Assembly: GCF_000738775.1 (NCBI RefSeq)
Contig: NZ_JPOC01000021.1
Coordinates: 95,808-159,807, forward strand
Direction of reading: 5' to 3'
Length of the DNA: 64,000 nt
Source: Prescottella defluvii
GTDB taxonomy: Bacteria > Actinomycetota > Actinomycetes > Mycobacteriales > Mycobacteriaceae
Shown: one piece after another, positions 37,927 to 46,247 of the stretch
Position numbering within the stretch: position 1 is the stretch's first letter
Layout of the letters: every line of letters begins with the position of its first letter
Program-made: the position numbers and the translations under genes
Notes under the pieces: model-generated
The model's input: the letters and a program-made list of their open reading frames with translations, nothing else
What the model was told of the DNA's origin: nothing
Database searches by the model: none

Positions 37927-38499
37927 TCAGAACAGCGTCAGCATCGGCTCCGGTTCCGGCTCCGGCTTCCGGACGGGGGCCGGAGCCACCGCCACGGCCG
38001 GTTCGGGGACCGCCGACGCCGGTGTGAGCCCACGCCACGGCCGCGCCACCTTCGGATCCGACGCGACGGCGCGCGCGGCCTCACCGGCCAGCTTGTCCGC
38101 CAACTCGTTGAAGTGGTTACCGACGTGCCCGCGGACCCAGCGGAACCGCACCGGACCGGTGCGTTCGGCGATGGCCCGGTCGATGTCCTGGACCAGTTCG
38201 AGGTTCTTGACGGGCCCGCCCGATGCCGTCTTCCACCCCTTGCGCTTCCAGCCGGGCAGCCACTCGGACGCGCATTTGATGGCGTACTGGGAGTCGGACT
38301 CGATGAGCAGCGGTTCGGGACCGGGATGCGCGACGACGGCCTCGACCAGCGCCCACAACTCCGCGATCTGGTTGGTACCGGAGACCGCGCCGCCCGACCC
38401 GCTGGGACCCTCGTGTGCGACCCACGCCCATCCGATGGCACCGCCGGGATTCTTCAGGCACGAACCGTCGGTACTCACGATGATCATGGCTTCGGACAA
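37927..38499 (-). CDS. rnhA: Ribonuclease HI with C-terminal proline-rich tail
   Basis: 190 residues. The RNase HI core occupies about 1-150: STDGSCLKNPGGAIGWAW (first Asp), QIAELWALVEAV (Glu), LIESDSQYAIKCASEWLPGWKRKGWKT (second Asp) and FRWVRGHVGNHFNELADKLA (His, last Asp). It removes RNA from RNA-DNA hybrids. A flexible tail of Pro, Glu, Ala and Val ends in MLTLF, which resembles the sliding-clamp-binding motif QL[SD]LF. ATG position 38499 gives MSEAMIIV; M5 is possible. It is independent of the neighbouring iron operon. Confidence 0.88.
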   Translation of the reverse strand: MSEAMIIVSTDGSCLKNPGGAIGWAWVAHEGPSGSGGAVSGTNQIAELWALVEAVVAHPGPEPLLIESDSQYAIKCASEWLPGWKRKGWKTASGGPVKNLELVQDIDRAIAERTGPVRFRWVRGHVGNHFNELADKLAGEAARAVASDPKVARPWRGLTPASAVPEPAVAVAPAPVRKPEPEPEPMLTLF

Positions 38500-38560
38500 T
38501 ACGGGTTCCCTCCGACACGACTCGGTCCGGTCTCGGCGTGGCGGCGATAGGCTGCCTGGG

Positions 38561-39493
38561 ATGACCGATACGGCCTCCGAAGTGCAGTTCGAGGTGTCGA
38601 CGCGACGCCCCGTGGATCTCGCGGCGACGCTCGCGCCGCTGAGCCGTGGGCGTTTCGATCCGTGCCATCACCGCGAGCCCGACGGAACCGTATGGCGCAC
38701 CTCGCTGCTGCCGTCCGGCGCGGTCAGCTACCGCCTCCGCCAGCGCGGCCCGGCCCTCGTCGACGTCCGTGCGTGGGGCCCGGGAGCCGGAGAGTTCGAG
38801 TCGTTCGTGCCCGGACTCGTCGGCGAGGACGACACCGACCGGTCCGCCGACTTCACGCCCACCCATCCGAAGCTGGTCGACGCGCACCGACGGTTCCCGA
38901 ACCTGCGGATCGTGCGGACCGGACGGGTGCTGGAGGCGCTGGTGCCGGCGATCCTCGAGCAGCGGGTGCACACCGTCGCCGCGCAGACGTCGTGGCGGCA
39001 ACTGGTCCGGAGGTTCGGCAGCCCCGCGCCGGGGCCGGCCCCCGACGGCATGCGGGTCCCGCCGAGCGCGGAGACGTGGCGGCGGATCCCGTCGTGGGAG
39101 TTCCACCGCGCGGGCGTCGACCCGCGGCGCGCGCAGACCGTCGTCGCCTGCGCGCGCGTCGCGGACCGCCTCGAGGAGACCGTCGGGATGGATCACGATG
39201 CGGCGTATCGCCGGTTGCGGGCCGTCCCCGGTGTCGGACTGTGGACCGCAGCGGAGGTGGCTCAGCGCGCACTCGGCGACGCCGACGCCCTGTCCGTCGG
39301 TGACTTCCACCTGTCCGCGATCGTCGGGTGGACACTCCTCGGCCGGCCCCTCGACGACGCCGCGATGGTCGAGTACCTCGCCGACCTGCGCCCGCACCGC
39401 TACCGCGCGATCCGGCTACTCGAGGTGAGCGGTCAGGCCCGCAAGCCGAAGTTCGGTCCGCGCACGCCGATCGTCGACCACCGGTGGCACTAG
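38561..39493 (+). CDS. DNA-3-methyladenine glycosylase, AlkA-type HhH-GPD
   Basis: 310 residues. A helix-hairpin-helix-GPD domain: VLEALVPAILEQRVHTVAAQTSWRQLVRRFG, LRAVPGVGLWTAAEVAQRALGDADALSVGDFHLSAIVGW with the catalytic Asp in VGD. The N-terminal part (about 1-110) is the AlkA-like beta domain found in actinobacterial members. It would excise alkylated bases. ATG 38561 has only a CTGGG site. It ends before a terminator. Confidence 0.88.
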   Translation: MTDTASEVQFEVSTRRPVDLAATLAPLSRGRFDPCHHREPDGTVWRTSLLPSGAVSYRLRQRGPALVDVRAWGPGAGEFESFVPGLVGEDDTDRSADFTPTHPKLVDAHRRFPNLRIVRTGRVLEALVPAILEQRVHTVAAQTSWRQLVRRFGSPAPGPAPDGMRVPPSAETWRRIPSWEFHRAGVDPRRAQTVVACARVADRLEETVGMDHDAAYRRLRAVPGVGLWTAAEVAQRALGDADALSVGDFHLSAIVGWTLLGRPLDDAAMVEYLADLRPHRYRAIRLLEVSGQARKPKFGPRTPIVDHRWH

Positions 39494-39503
39494 CTCGCGG
39501 CAG

Positions 39504-39571
39504 CCTGAGCGCCCATTCCCTGACCCGATCCGCGGGAATCCGCGCGCGACCGAAAGGAATGGGCGCTCAGG
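39504..39571 (+). terminator. Hairpin terminator between convergent genes
   Basis: Perfect 16-bp stem CCTGAGCGCCCATTCC with a 36-nt loop, 10 nt after the AlkA stop and 9 nt from the SDR stop. The long loop is unusual. Confidence 0.7.
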
Positions 39572-39580
39572 CCGACGGCC

Positions 39581-40378
39581 CTAGCCCCCGAGCTTGGTGA
39601 AGTCCGGGTAGTTGGAGATCTCCCAGCCGCCGTCGACCATGAGGCTGGTCCCGGTGATGTAGCTCGCGTCGTCGCTGGCCAGGTACAGGCACGGCGCCGC
39701 GATCTCTTCCGGCGTCGCGGGCCGGCCCATCGGGATGCGCTCGACGAACATGTCCAGCAGCGGCTCGTAGCCCATCACCGCGGCCACCAGCGGGGTGTCG
39801 ACCAGACCGGGCAGCACCGTATTGACGCGGATGCCGTGGCGCGCCAACTCGACCGCCGCGTTCTTGCCGAACATCTCGACGCCCGCCTTGCCGGTCGCGT
39901 ACGGGCTGCCGCCGATGACCGGCACGCGCCCGTTGAGCGACGCGACGTTGACGATCGCCCCGCCTCGCCCGCCGGACACCATGTGCCGGGCCTCGTGCTT
40001 GGTGCACAGGAACACGCCCTTCTGCACCAGGTCGACGGTGAAGTCCCAGTCCGACTCCTCGAGGTCGAGGATCTGTCCGCCCTTCTGGGCGCCGGCCACG
40101 TTGAAGGCCATGTCGAGCCCGCCGAAGCGCTCGGTCGCCACGGCGACGGCGGCGGCGACCGCGTCCTCGCTCGTGACGTCGGCGACCGCCCCGGCGAACC
40201 TCTCGCCGAGGTCCTTCTCCATCACGTCGAGCGCATCGGCGGAGATGTCGATGCCGACCACCGACGCGCCCTCGGCGACCAGACGCGTCGCGACGGCCGC
40301 GCCGATGCCCGACGCCGCCCCGGTCACGACCGCGACTCTGCCGTCGAACCTGTTGTCCACGGATCCACTCTCAGCCAT
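39581..40378 (-). CDS. SDR-family oxidoreductase
   Basis: 265 residues: VAVVTGAASGIGAAVATRL, VVGIDISADAL, FNVAGAQKGGQI, NVASLNGRVPVIGGSPYATGKAG with the Y-x3-K pair and ASDDASYITGTSLMVDGGWEI. A classical NAD(P) dehydrogenase. It overlaps the ADH gene by 8 bp and so is translationally coupled; the operon order is LLM, ADH, SDR. Substrate unknown. Confidence 0.8.
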   Translation of the reverse strand: MAESGSVDNRFDGRVAVVTGAASGIGAAVATRLVAEGASVVGIDISADALDVMEKDLGERFAGAVADVTSEDAVAAAVAVATERFGGLDMAFNVAGAQKGGQILDLEESDWDFTVDLVQKGVFLCTKHEARHMVSGGRGGAIVNVASLNGRVPVIGGSPYATGKAGVEMFGKNAAVELARHGIRVNTVLPGLVDTPLVAAVMGYEPLLDMFVERIPMGRPATPEEIAAPCLYLASDDASYITGTSLMVDGGWEISNYPDFTKLGG

Positions 40379-41417
40379 GTCCCACCTCCACGAGTACCTT
40401 CATGCGGCGACCGGCGGCCGCCGCCTGCACACCTTCCACCACCACGTCCGCGAGCGGGACGGATTCGACCCACCCGTCGAGTGGGTACGCCCCGGCCGCC
40501 ATCCGCTCGATGACGGTGCGGAACTCGTTGCGCGAGTATGCCAGCGACGCCATCAGCCGCGCCTCGGTGAACATCAGCAGGTACGTCGCGAGTGGCACCT
40601 GCTCCTTGTAGGTGGCGAGCAGGATCACCGCGCCGCGGGCCCGCACGGACCCGAGTGCGGTCTGCACCGCCGCCGCGACGCCGGCGCACTCGAACACCAC
40701 GTCCGCGCCGACGCCGCCGGTGCGCTCGAACACGGCTGCCGCGGGATCCTGCACCGCGGGATCGACGGCGTCGAATCCCAGCGACTGCGCCACCGCCCGA
40801 CGCGTCGGGGACGGCTCGCTGAGCAGGATCCGGTCCACCCCGCCGGCCCGCAGGTTGAGCGCGGTCGCGATGCCGATCGGACCGGCCCCGAGCACCAACA
40901 CGTAGGCCCCCGGCTGCACGTCGGCCAGTTCGACGGCGTGCAGTGTCACCGCCAACGGTTCGACGACGGCGGCCTGACGGAGACTCACCCCGTCCGGGAT
41001 CTTGTGCACGTTGCCCGCCGGAACCGCGGTGCGCTCCGCCAGGCCGCCGCCGTCCGCGTTGAGTCCGTGGAACGCGATGACCTGACACAGGTGATCGTGT
41101 CCGGCGGCGCACCGGGCGCACGTGCCGCACGAGTAGTTCGGCTGGACCACCACGCGGTCGCCGACGGACAGGTCCTCGACGCCCGCACCGACCTCGCGCA
41201 CCACCCCGGAGAATTCGTGACCGAGGATCTGCGGCCCGCAGGCACCGGTGAGCGGATGCGGGTGCTCGGAGATGCCGAACGAGTGGATCATCCCGAGGTC
41301 CGATCCGCAGATTCCGTTGTACGCCACGTCGATCAGGACGTGGCCGTCGCGCAGTTCCGGCTCGGGCACGTCCTCGACCCGCAGATCGTCGACGCCGTGC
41401 AGAACGGCGGCCCTCAT
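40371..41417 (-). CDS. Zinc-dependent medium-chain alcohol dehydrogenase
   Basis: 348 residues: catalytic zinc region NGICGSDLG and GHEFSGVV, structural zinc Cys set CGTCARCAAGHDHLC, and Rossmann LGAGPIGIATALNLRAGG. This resembles 2,3-butanediol/sorbitol dehydrogenase-like enzymes. The ATG overlaps the LLM stop by 4 bp. It probably oxidises an alcohol to a ketone in the same pathway as the neighbouring oxygenase. Confidence 0.85.
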   Translation of the reverse strand: MRAAVLHGVDDLRVEDVPEPELRDGHVLIDVAYNGICGSDLGMIHSFGISEHPHPLTGACGPQILGHEFSGVVREVGAGVEDLSVGDRVVVQPNYSCGTCARCAAGHDHLCQVIAFHGLNADGGGLAERTAVPAGNVHKIPDGVSLRQAAVVEPLAVTLHAVELADVQPGAYVLVLGAGPIGIATALNLRAGGVDRILLSEPSPTRRAVAQSLGFDAVDPAVQDPAAAVFERTGGVGADVVFECAGVAAAVQTALGSVRARGAVILLATYKEQVPLATYLLMFTEARLMASLAYSRNEFRTVIERMAAGAYPLDGWVESVPLADVVVEGVQAAAAGRRMKVLVEVGHG

Positions 41418-42580
41418 CGCTTGGCCGCCAGTTCGTCCTCGTACTTGCGCGTCATGTGCGCGATCGCGTCGTGCTGCGCCTGGTTGTGGCCCTCCCGGAC
41501 CTTCCCGGCGCGGGTCGCCGCGTCCAGCAACGGCTGCGACTGACCCTGGAAGTGCGGCGCCACCTGCTGCGCGATCAACTCGAACGAGCGTCGGGTCGCG
41601 GCCGGGTTGGCCCAGTCGGTGCCCATGATGAGCATCGAGCCGAAGCCGCCGGACTGGTCGACCAGCTTCTGGATCAGTTCGCGTGCCTGCGCGGGGGTTC
41701 CGATGATGCCCATGCCGGAGTGGTTCATGTACTGGATCATCTGATCCATCGAGGCGCCGCCGGAGCCGAAGTGCGGGAAGGCCGCGACCTTGCCGAAGTA
41801 GTCGATCCACTCCCCGAGGCCGAACCGCACGTCCTGCTGCGCCTGCTCCTCGGTCTCGGCAATGTGCATGGGGCACACCAGCCGCCACTGGTTCCGGTCG
41901 ACGGTGGTACCGAACTCCTCGGCCCGTTCCTCCATGATCCCGAAGTGGTGACCGAGGGCGTCGAAGCCTTCGGGGGTGAGGGTCGCGCCGATCGACAGCA
42001 GCCCCAGTCCGTGCTTGCCGGCCAGCCGCGGCCCGGTGGGCGAGGCCACGCCGGCGACGACGATGTCGAACACCGGGTGCGAGTAGGGCCGCATCTGCAG
42101 CTGGGCATTGACGAGGGTGTGCGTCCGTGTCTTCGCCGTGACCCGCTCGCCGGCCAGCAGTCGCATGACGATGTCGAGGTTGTCGTCGAGCAGTTCCCGG
42201 CACTCGGTGGGATTCAGCCCGATCATCGACGAGTCGGTGGGCAGCGAACCCGGCCCGACACCCAGCATCACGCGGCCGCGGGTGAGGTGGTCGAGCAGCA
42301 CCATTCGATCCGCCGCCCACAACGGGTTGTGGTAGCTCAGCGACGTGACGCCCGTGCCGAGCTTGATGCGCTTGGTGCGTTCGGCCGCCGCGGCGATGAA
42401 GATCTCGGGGCTGCCGATGATCTCGCTGCCGGCCGAGTGGTGTTCACCGATCCACACCTCGTCGAAGTCGAGGCGGTCGAGATGCTCGACCAGCTCGAGG
42501 TCGCGCTGCAGCGCGACGGTCGGATTCTGCCCTGCCGCGTGATGCGGTGCGATGAACGCGCCGAACCGTAGCCTGCCCAT
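41414..42580 (-). CDS. Luciferase-like FMN monooxygenase (LimB-like)
   Basis: 388 residues, close in size and pattern to limonene 1,2-monooxygenase-type LLMs: FGAFIAPHHAAGQNPTVALQRDLELVEHLDRLDFDEVWIGEHHSAGSEIIGSPEIF, LGTGVTSLSYHNPLWAADRMVLLDHLTRGRVMLGVGPG, FGSMLIMGTDWANP. It would oxygenate a terpenoid- or steroid-like substrate using reduced flavin from elsewhere, as no reductase is adjacent. ATG 42580; a KstR-like box and a divergent LuxR gene lie upstream. Confidence 0.82.
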   Translation of the reverse strand: MGRLRFGAFIAPHHAAGQNPTVALQRDLELVEHLDRLDFDEVWIGEHHSAGSEIIGSPEIFIAAAAERTKRIKLGTGVTSLSYHNPLWAADRMVLLDHLTRGRVMLGVGPGSLPTDSSMIGLNPTECRELLDDNLDIVMRLLAGERVTAKTRTHTLVNAQLQMRPYSHPVFDIVVAGVASPTGPRLAGKHGLGLLSIGATLTPEGFDALGHHFGIMEERAEEFGTTVDRNQWRLVCPMHIAETEEQAQQDVRFGLGEWIDYFGKVAAFPHFGSGGASMDQMIQYMNHSGMGIIGTPAQARELIQKLVDQSGGFGSMLIMGTDWANPAATRRSFELIAQQVAPHFQGQSQPLLDAATRAGKVREGHNQAQHDAIAHMTRKYEDELAAKR

Positions 42581-42626
42581 GCGAGTACTCCTGTCGAAAT
42601 CGATGAAACGACGTACCCTCCGACGC

Positions 42627-42640
42627 TAGAATTCGTTCCG
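42627..42640 (+). promoter_or_regulatory. KstR-like box between LLM operon and LuxR gene
   Basis: TAGAATTCGTTCCG fits TnnAAYnnRTTnn with a final G instead of A. It is about 50 bp before the LLM start on the minus strand and 65 bp before the LuxR gene. Confidence 0.4.
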
Positions 42641-42703
42641 CCCTGATGGCAGTGCACTTTGGTGGACACTTTCCGATCCGCATCGAACTGGTGGTGAGAA
42701 GAA

Positions 42704-43471
42704 TTGACCGAGGTCGCGTTGACCACCACCGACTACCAGCGTGTGTTCACGGTCCTGGACCGGTGCGACGATGTGCGGACCGTGTCGGAGTTCCGCACCC
42801 GGATCGTCGCCGCCATGACCGAGGTGTTCCCGGTGCGCGTGGCGACATGTTTCGTCGGCGCCAGCTACGAGAGCCAGTTCGACGACCCGGACGCGACCGT
42901 CGAGGGATCCGGGTCGTGGGAGAGCATTCGCACTGCGTACCAACAGGTCTGGTCCCACCACGACGTCTTCGCGACACCGGAGGCGCGACGCCGACTCGAG
43001 TCGACCCGGGTGGCGTCCCTCAGCGATCTGCACGATCTGCCGGCAGCGTCGGCAGCCTACGTCCGGGACTACCTGCACGCGCAGCGCATGCACTCGGTCA
43101 ACGCGATGCACCTCGACCTGCCGGACGGAGCGTGCGCGCTCGTCGGGTTGTACGACGCGAACGAGTCCGCACTGGGACTCAGAGACTATGCGGCACTGCG
43201 CCTTCTGGCCCGACAACTGTCCGTCCTCACCCGAGGCCTCGACAGCTCGAACCGCCGCGACATGCTGGCCGGTCTGACCGAGCGGCAGCGTCAGGTGGCT
43301 CGACTGGTGGCCGACGGGTTGAGCAACGCCGCGATCGCGCGGCAGCTGACACTCACCCAGGACACCGTCAAGAAGTACGTCAGCCGCATCCTCGCCGCCA
43401 CCGGGTGCGGATCACGCACCCGGCTCGCGATCGAGGTGCAGCGTCAGGCCTTCGGTCCACCCGCCGCGTAG
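42704..43471 (+). CDS. LuxR-family transcriptional regulator
   Basis: 255 residues from TTG 42704. The C-terminal helix-turn-helix is LTERQRQVARLVADGLSNAAIARQLTLTQDTVKKYVSRILAATGCGSRTRLAIEV (about 195-250); the N-terminal 170 residues are a GAF-like sensor seen in single-protein LuxR regulators. An in-frame stop lies just upstream, so this TTG or a later GTG is the start. The GAGAAG site is close. It is divergent from the LLM-ADH-SDR operon, its likely target. Confidence 0.8.
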   Translation: MTEVALTTTDYQRVFTVLDRCDDVRTVSEFRTRIVAAMTEVFPVRVATCFVGASYESQFDDPDATVEGSGSWESIRTAYQQVWSHHDVFATPEARRRLESTRVASLSDLHDLPAASAAYVRDYLHAQRMHSVNAMHLDLPDGACALVGLYDANESALGLRDYAALRLLARQLSVLTRGLDSSNRRDMLAGLTERQRQVARLVADGLSNAAIARQLTLTQDTVKKYVSRILAATGCGSRTRLAIEVQRQAFGPPAA

Positions 43472-43486
43472 CCGACCTGCCAGTCA

Positions 43487-44071
43487 TCAGCATTCACAGA
43501 CAACTGGATCTCTGTTCGTATCCAATACGTCCACGGCTTCCGCTTCCAGGATGGATTCGAACTCGTCAAGAGTCTCGCGCTTGACGAAATCGGCCTCACT
43601 CTTGTGGATCGGAAGCAGCCACAAGAATCGCGCACCACCCGCTTCCGTCGGAGCCCATTCAAGTTCAGGCCCGTGGAAATAGGGAAGGCTCACGAGCAGG
43701 TGATCCATGCGCGAACCCGGTATCCAGGGACGACCGATATTCATGACCGATCCCACGTCCAGCCGATGAGCCTCGAACGAATGAAAGTGACTCACCATTG
43801 CCAGCGTCTCCGAGTGAATCTCGGCAGGATCGGGGGACATCACGAAGAACTCGGTTCCACCGACTGTGGATCCATGTACAGAGGACCCCACTGTCACGTA
43901 AACCCAGCCCTCCTTACCGACACGCTGGGGGCAGACCCGGTAGACGGTGAAGTGTGGAACTCGCTCCAGGATCGGCCCGCGATCCCAGGGTGCAGATTCG
44001 AGAATATGGCCATCCCAGAATCTCCGGACGTGCCGCTCGAGGGCCGACAGTCGTTCGCTCTCCTCGGTCAT
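43487..44071 (-). CDS. SUFU-domain protein
   Basis: 194 residues. Features: LERHVRRFWDGHILESAPWDRGPILERVPHFTVYRV, SETLAMVSHFH, LDVGSVMNIGRPWIPGSRMDHLLVSLPYFHGPELEW and FLWLLPIHKSEADFVKRETLDEFESILE. The last two blocks are typical of bacterial suppressor-of-fused domains, which occur in polymorphic-toxin immunity loci. No toxin gene is recognisable next to it. It converges on the LuxR gene, 15 nt between stops. Confidence 0.75.
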   Translation of the reverse strand: MTEESERLSALERHVRRFWDGHILESAPWDRGPILERVPHFTVYRVCPQRVGKEGWVYVTVGSSVHGSTVGGTEFFVMSPDPAEIHSETLAMVSHFHSFEAHRLDVGSVMNIGRPWIPGSRMDHLLVSLPYFHGPELEWAPTEAGGARFLWLLPIHKSEADFVKRETLDEFESILEAEAVDVLDTNRDPVVCEC

Positions 44072-44140
44072 GTTCCCGGATTCCTCGTCATCGTGTGTGT
44101 TCCGGTGCCGTCCGTCGGTGAGGCGACGCGGACGGCGGCG

Positions 44141-44590
44141 TCAGGACAGGGAGACCGGCGAGATGGTGGCAACGATGCGGTCGATCGCGCCGTTCTCGAA
44201 GGTGAACGACTCGACGATCTCGACGGTCATCAGGCGCTGCGGACCGAAACCGGCGTCGAGCAGGTACCGGGTGTGGACGGTGTCGCCCACCTCCTTGACG
44301 ACGAGGTCGCGGACACCCTGGATGATGCGGTACTGGATGCCGTGGTTCAGGTCGTTCGTCAGCTGCGGGCCGCTGAACCCGGTCTGCAGTCCGGCCTCGA
44401 CGCGGGTGGCGTCGGGCGTGAACAGCACTGCACTCGCGTCGTGGCTGACGAGCGCGTCGATGTAGGCGCGGGCCGTCGTCTGGTTGGGGCTGTCGGCAGG
44501 TCCGGGCGCCGCCGATGCCGCCGCGGGCGCGGTGATCGCGACAGCAGCCGCGGCGAGGAGCGACATCGAGGCAGTCTTGGCAATTCGCAT
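44141..44590 (-). CDS. Secreted NTF2/SnoaL-like protein
   Basis: 149 residues. A Sec signal, MRIAKTASMSLLAAAAVAITAPAAASAAP, is followed by a domain of about 120 residues (TTARAYIDALVSHDASAVLFTPDATRVEAG ... TRYLLDAGFGPQRLMTVEIVESFTFENGAIDRIVATI) with the NTF2-fold pattern. Function unknown. It has no co-directed close neighbour except the SUFU gene 69 nt downstream. Confidence 0.7.
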   Translation of the reverse strand: MRIAKTASMSLLAAAAVAITAPAAASAAPGPADSPNQTTARAYIDALVSHDASAVLFTPDATRVEAGLQTGFSGPQLTNDLNHGIQYRIIQGVRDLVVKEVGDTVHTRYLLDAGFGPQRLMTVEIVESFTFENGAIDRIVATISPVSLS

Positions 44591-44620
44591 GCCGCATCGT
44601 AGCCAGCCATTCGCTCCGAC

Positions 44621-44869
44621 TCAACACAAAACGAACTGATCAGTCTCTGCCTGGACGAGTTGTGCGATCTTGGACGCACAAAACGCCATCAGTCGCATTC
44701 GGACCCCCTGATCGACTACGTATCCGGTATCGGATTCGAGCAGGGAAGCAACCCTGGTGTAGAACTGGGCCGGCCGGAGCCCGAACTCGACGAATACGTG
44801 GTCATCGCCTCCCCCGTATCTGGCCCACCGCAAAATGAATCGGATCATCTCCGAATCGGTACGTGACAT
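44621..44869 (-). CDS. Small DUF3263-like protein
   Basis: 82 residues: MSRTDSEMIRFILRWARYGGGDDHVFVEFGLRPAQFYTRVASLLES then a short tail. The pattern of an N-terminal helix, an aromatic W-x-RYGG turn and F-x-RPAQFYxR resembles the helix-turn-helix-like DUF3263 family of actinobacteria. GAGGGA precedes ATG 44869. Role unknown; a small DNA-binding protein is possible. Confidence 0.55.
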   Translation of the reverse strand: MSRTDSEMIRFILRWARYGGGDDHVFVEFGLRPAQFYTRVASLLESDTGYVVDQGVRMRLMAFCASKIAQLVQAETDQFVLC

Positions 44870-45014
44870 GATCCCTCGATCGGTTATTGCGTGCGCATGG
44901 ATGTGTGCGGCTCGGTTTCGAACGAATCTGCGCCGGAAGTCGCAGCCGACGGTGCCCCGCCTGCCTCGCAGGGCGGGGGCACCGGCACAACTACCGCCCG
45001 GGCTGGGCCGGGCT

Positions 45015-46226
45015 TCAGCCGATCAGTCGAAGCGGAAGTGTCTTCCAGGTCTGCAGGGTGTTGTTCACCCCGCGTTCGGGCGGACCCGCCAACTCGATTC
45101 GCTGCACCTTGTCGATGAGTGCGGTGAGCAGTGCTTCGGCCTCGAGTCTCGCAATGTGCTGACCGACGCACTGGTGCAGACCCATGCCGAATCCCAGGTG
45201 CCCGGACGGGTCTCGGGTGAGCGTGAACCGCTCGCCGTCCTCCCAGCGTCGCGGATCGCGGTTGCCCGCGCCCAGCAGCAGCATGATCTTGGTGTGCCGA
45301 CCGAGCTCGACCCCTTCGAGTTCGACCGGCTGAGAGGTGGTGTGGAAGACGATCTGCAGCGGCGATGCCCAGCGGAGGCACTCGTCGAAGGCGCGCCGGA
45401 CCAGGTTCGGCTCGCCACGCAACCGCTCCCACTCCTCAGGGTGAGTGGCGAACGCGTGCAGGATCGCCGCGATCCCGTGAACCGTCGTATCGACTCCCGC
45501 GGACAGCAGCGATCGGACGACCAGGGGCGCCTGGTCCTGCATCAGCTCACCGCGATCGGCGGCCTCCCAGATCTTGGCTCCGAACCCGCCGGAGGACAAG
45601 TTCTCTCGCTGGCACAGCCGGTTCACCCACTCGGACAGCTCGGCGAGTCGTCCGGCGCTGCGGTAGAAGTGCTCGTTCTGCGGGCCGAAGGCATTGAAGA
45701 CGAGATCGCCGTACGCCAGCAGGTTGTCGCGGTTCTCGGACGGCGGAATGCCGACCGCGTCGGGAAAGACCTTCAGGGGAAACGCAGCAGCGAGATCCGA
45801 CATGCCGTCGAGGACGCCGCCCGTGGCGAGCGCACGATCGACGACTTCCTCTGCGGCCTCGGCCCAGTGATCTCGCATGCGGCGCAGCGTCCGGACACCC
45901 AGCAGTTCGGAGAGCACCCTCCGCGGGGCGTCGTGCTCCGGGGGATCGGTCTCCGTGGGCATCGCCGGCCGGCGCCAGGGCTCGTCGGTATGGAAGTTCG
46001 CGACACCGATGCCGGCACCCACTTGGAAGTGGGTCCAGTCCGCGAAAACCTCACGGATAGTGTCGTACCGGCCCGTCGCGTACACGCCGTATGCATCGAG
46101 GTGCACGACCGCAGCCTTTTCCCTGACTTCGTGTTGCAGACGCGACCTATCGAGGAGATTGTCGAGCGCGTAGGGATCGATGCCGCTTCGTGCGACGGTC
46201 GGGTGGGGGGCAGTCAAAGGCACCAT
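45015..46226 (-). CDS. Cytochrome P450, CYP199-like
   Basis: 403 residues. I-helix LSAGVDTTVHG (A243-x2-D246-T247), ExxR at E282-R285, haem ligand C353 in GHLGFGMGLHQCVGQ. It follows remembered CYP199A (para-substituted benzoate demethylase/hydroxylase) along its length, including LVFNAFGPQNE, VRSLLSAGVDTTVHGIAA and NNTLQTWKTLPLRL. It is the last gene of the eight-gene operon, 21 nt after its probable reductase. The substrate may be an aromatic acid, but this is inference. Confidence 0.88.
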   Translation of the reverse strand: MVPLTAPHPTVARSGIDPYALDNLLDRSRLQHEVREKAAVVHLDAYGVYATGRYDTIREVFADWTHFQVGAGIGVANFHTDEPWRRPAMPTETDPPEHDAPRRVLSELLGVRTLRRMRDHWAEAAEEVVDRALATGGVLDGMSDLAAAFPLKVFPDAVGIPPSENRDNLLAYGDLVFNAFGPQNEHFYRSAGRLAELSEWVNRLCQRENLSSGGFGAKIWEAADRGELMQDQAPLVVRSLLSAGVDTTVHGIAAILHAFATHPEEWERLRGEPNLVRRAFDECLRWASPLQIVFHTTSQPVELEGVELGRHTKIMLLLGAGNRDPRRWEDGERFTLTRDPSGHLGFGMGLHQCVGQHIARLEAEALLTALIDKVQRIELAGPPERGVNNTLQTWKTLPLRLIG

Positions 46227-46247
46227 GGTCGTCCGATCTTGGTCTGG

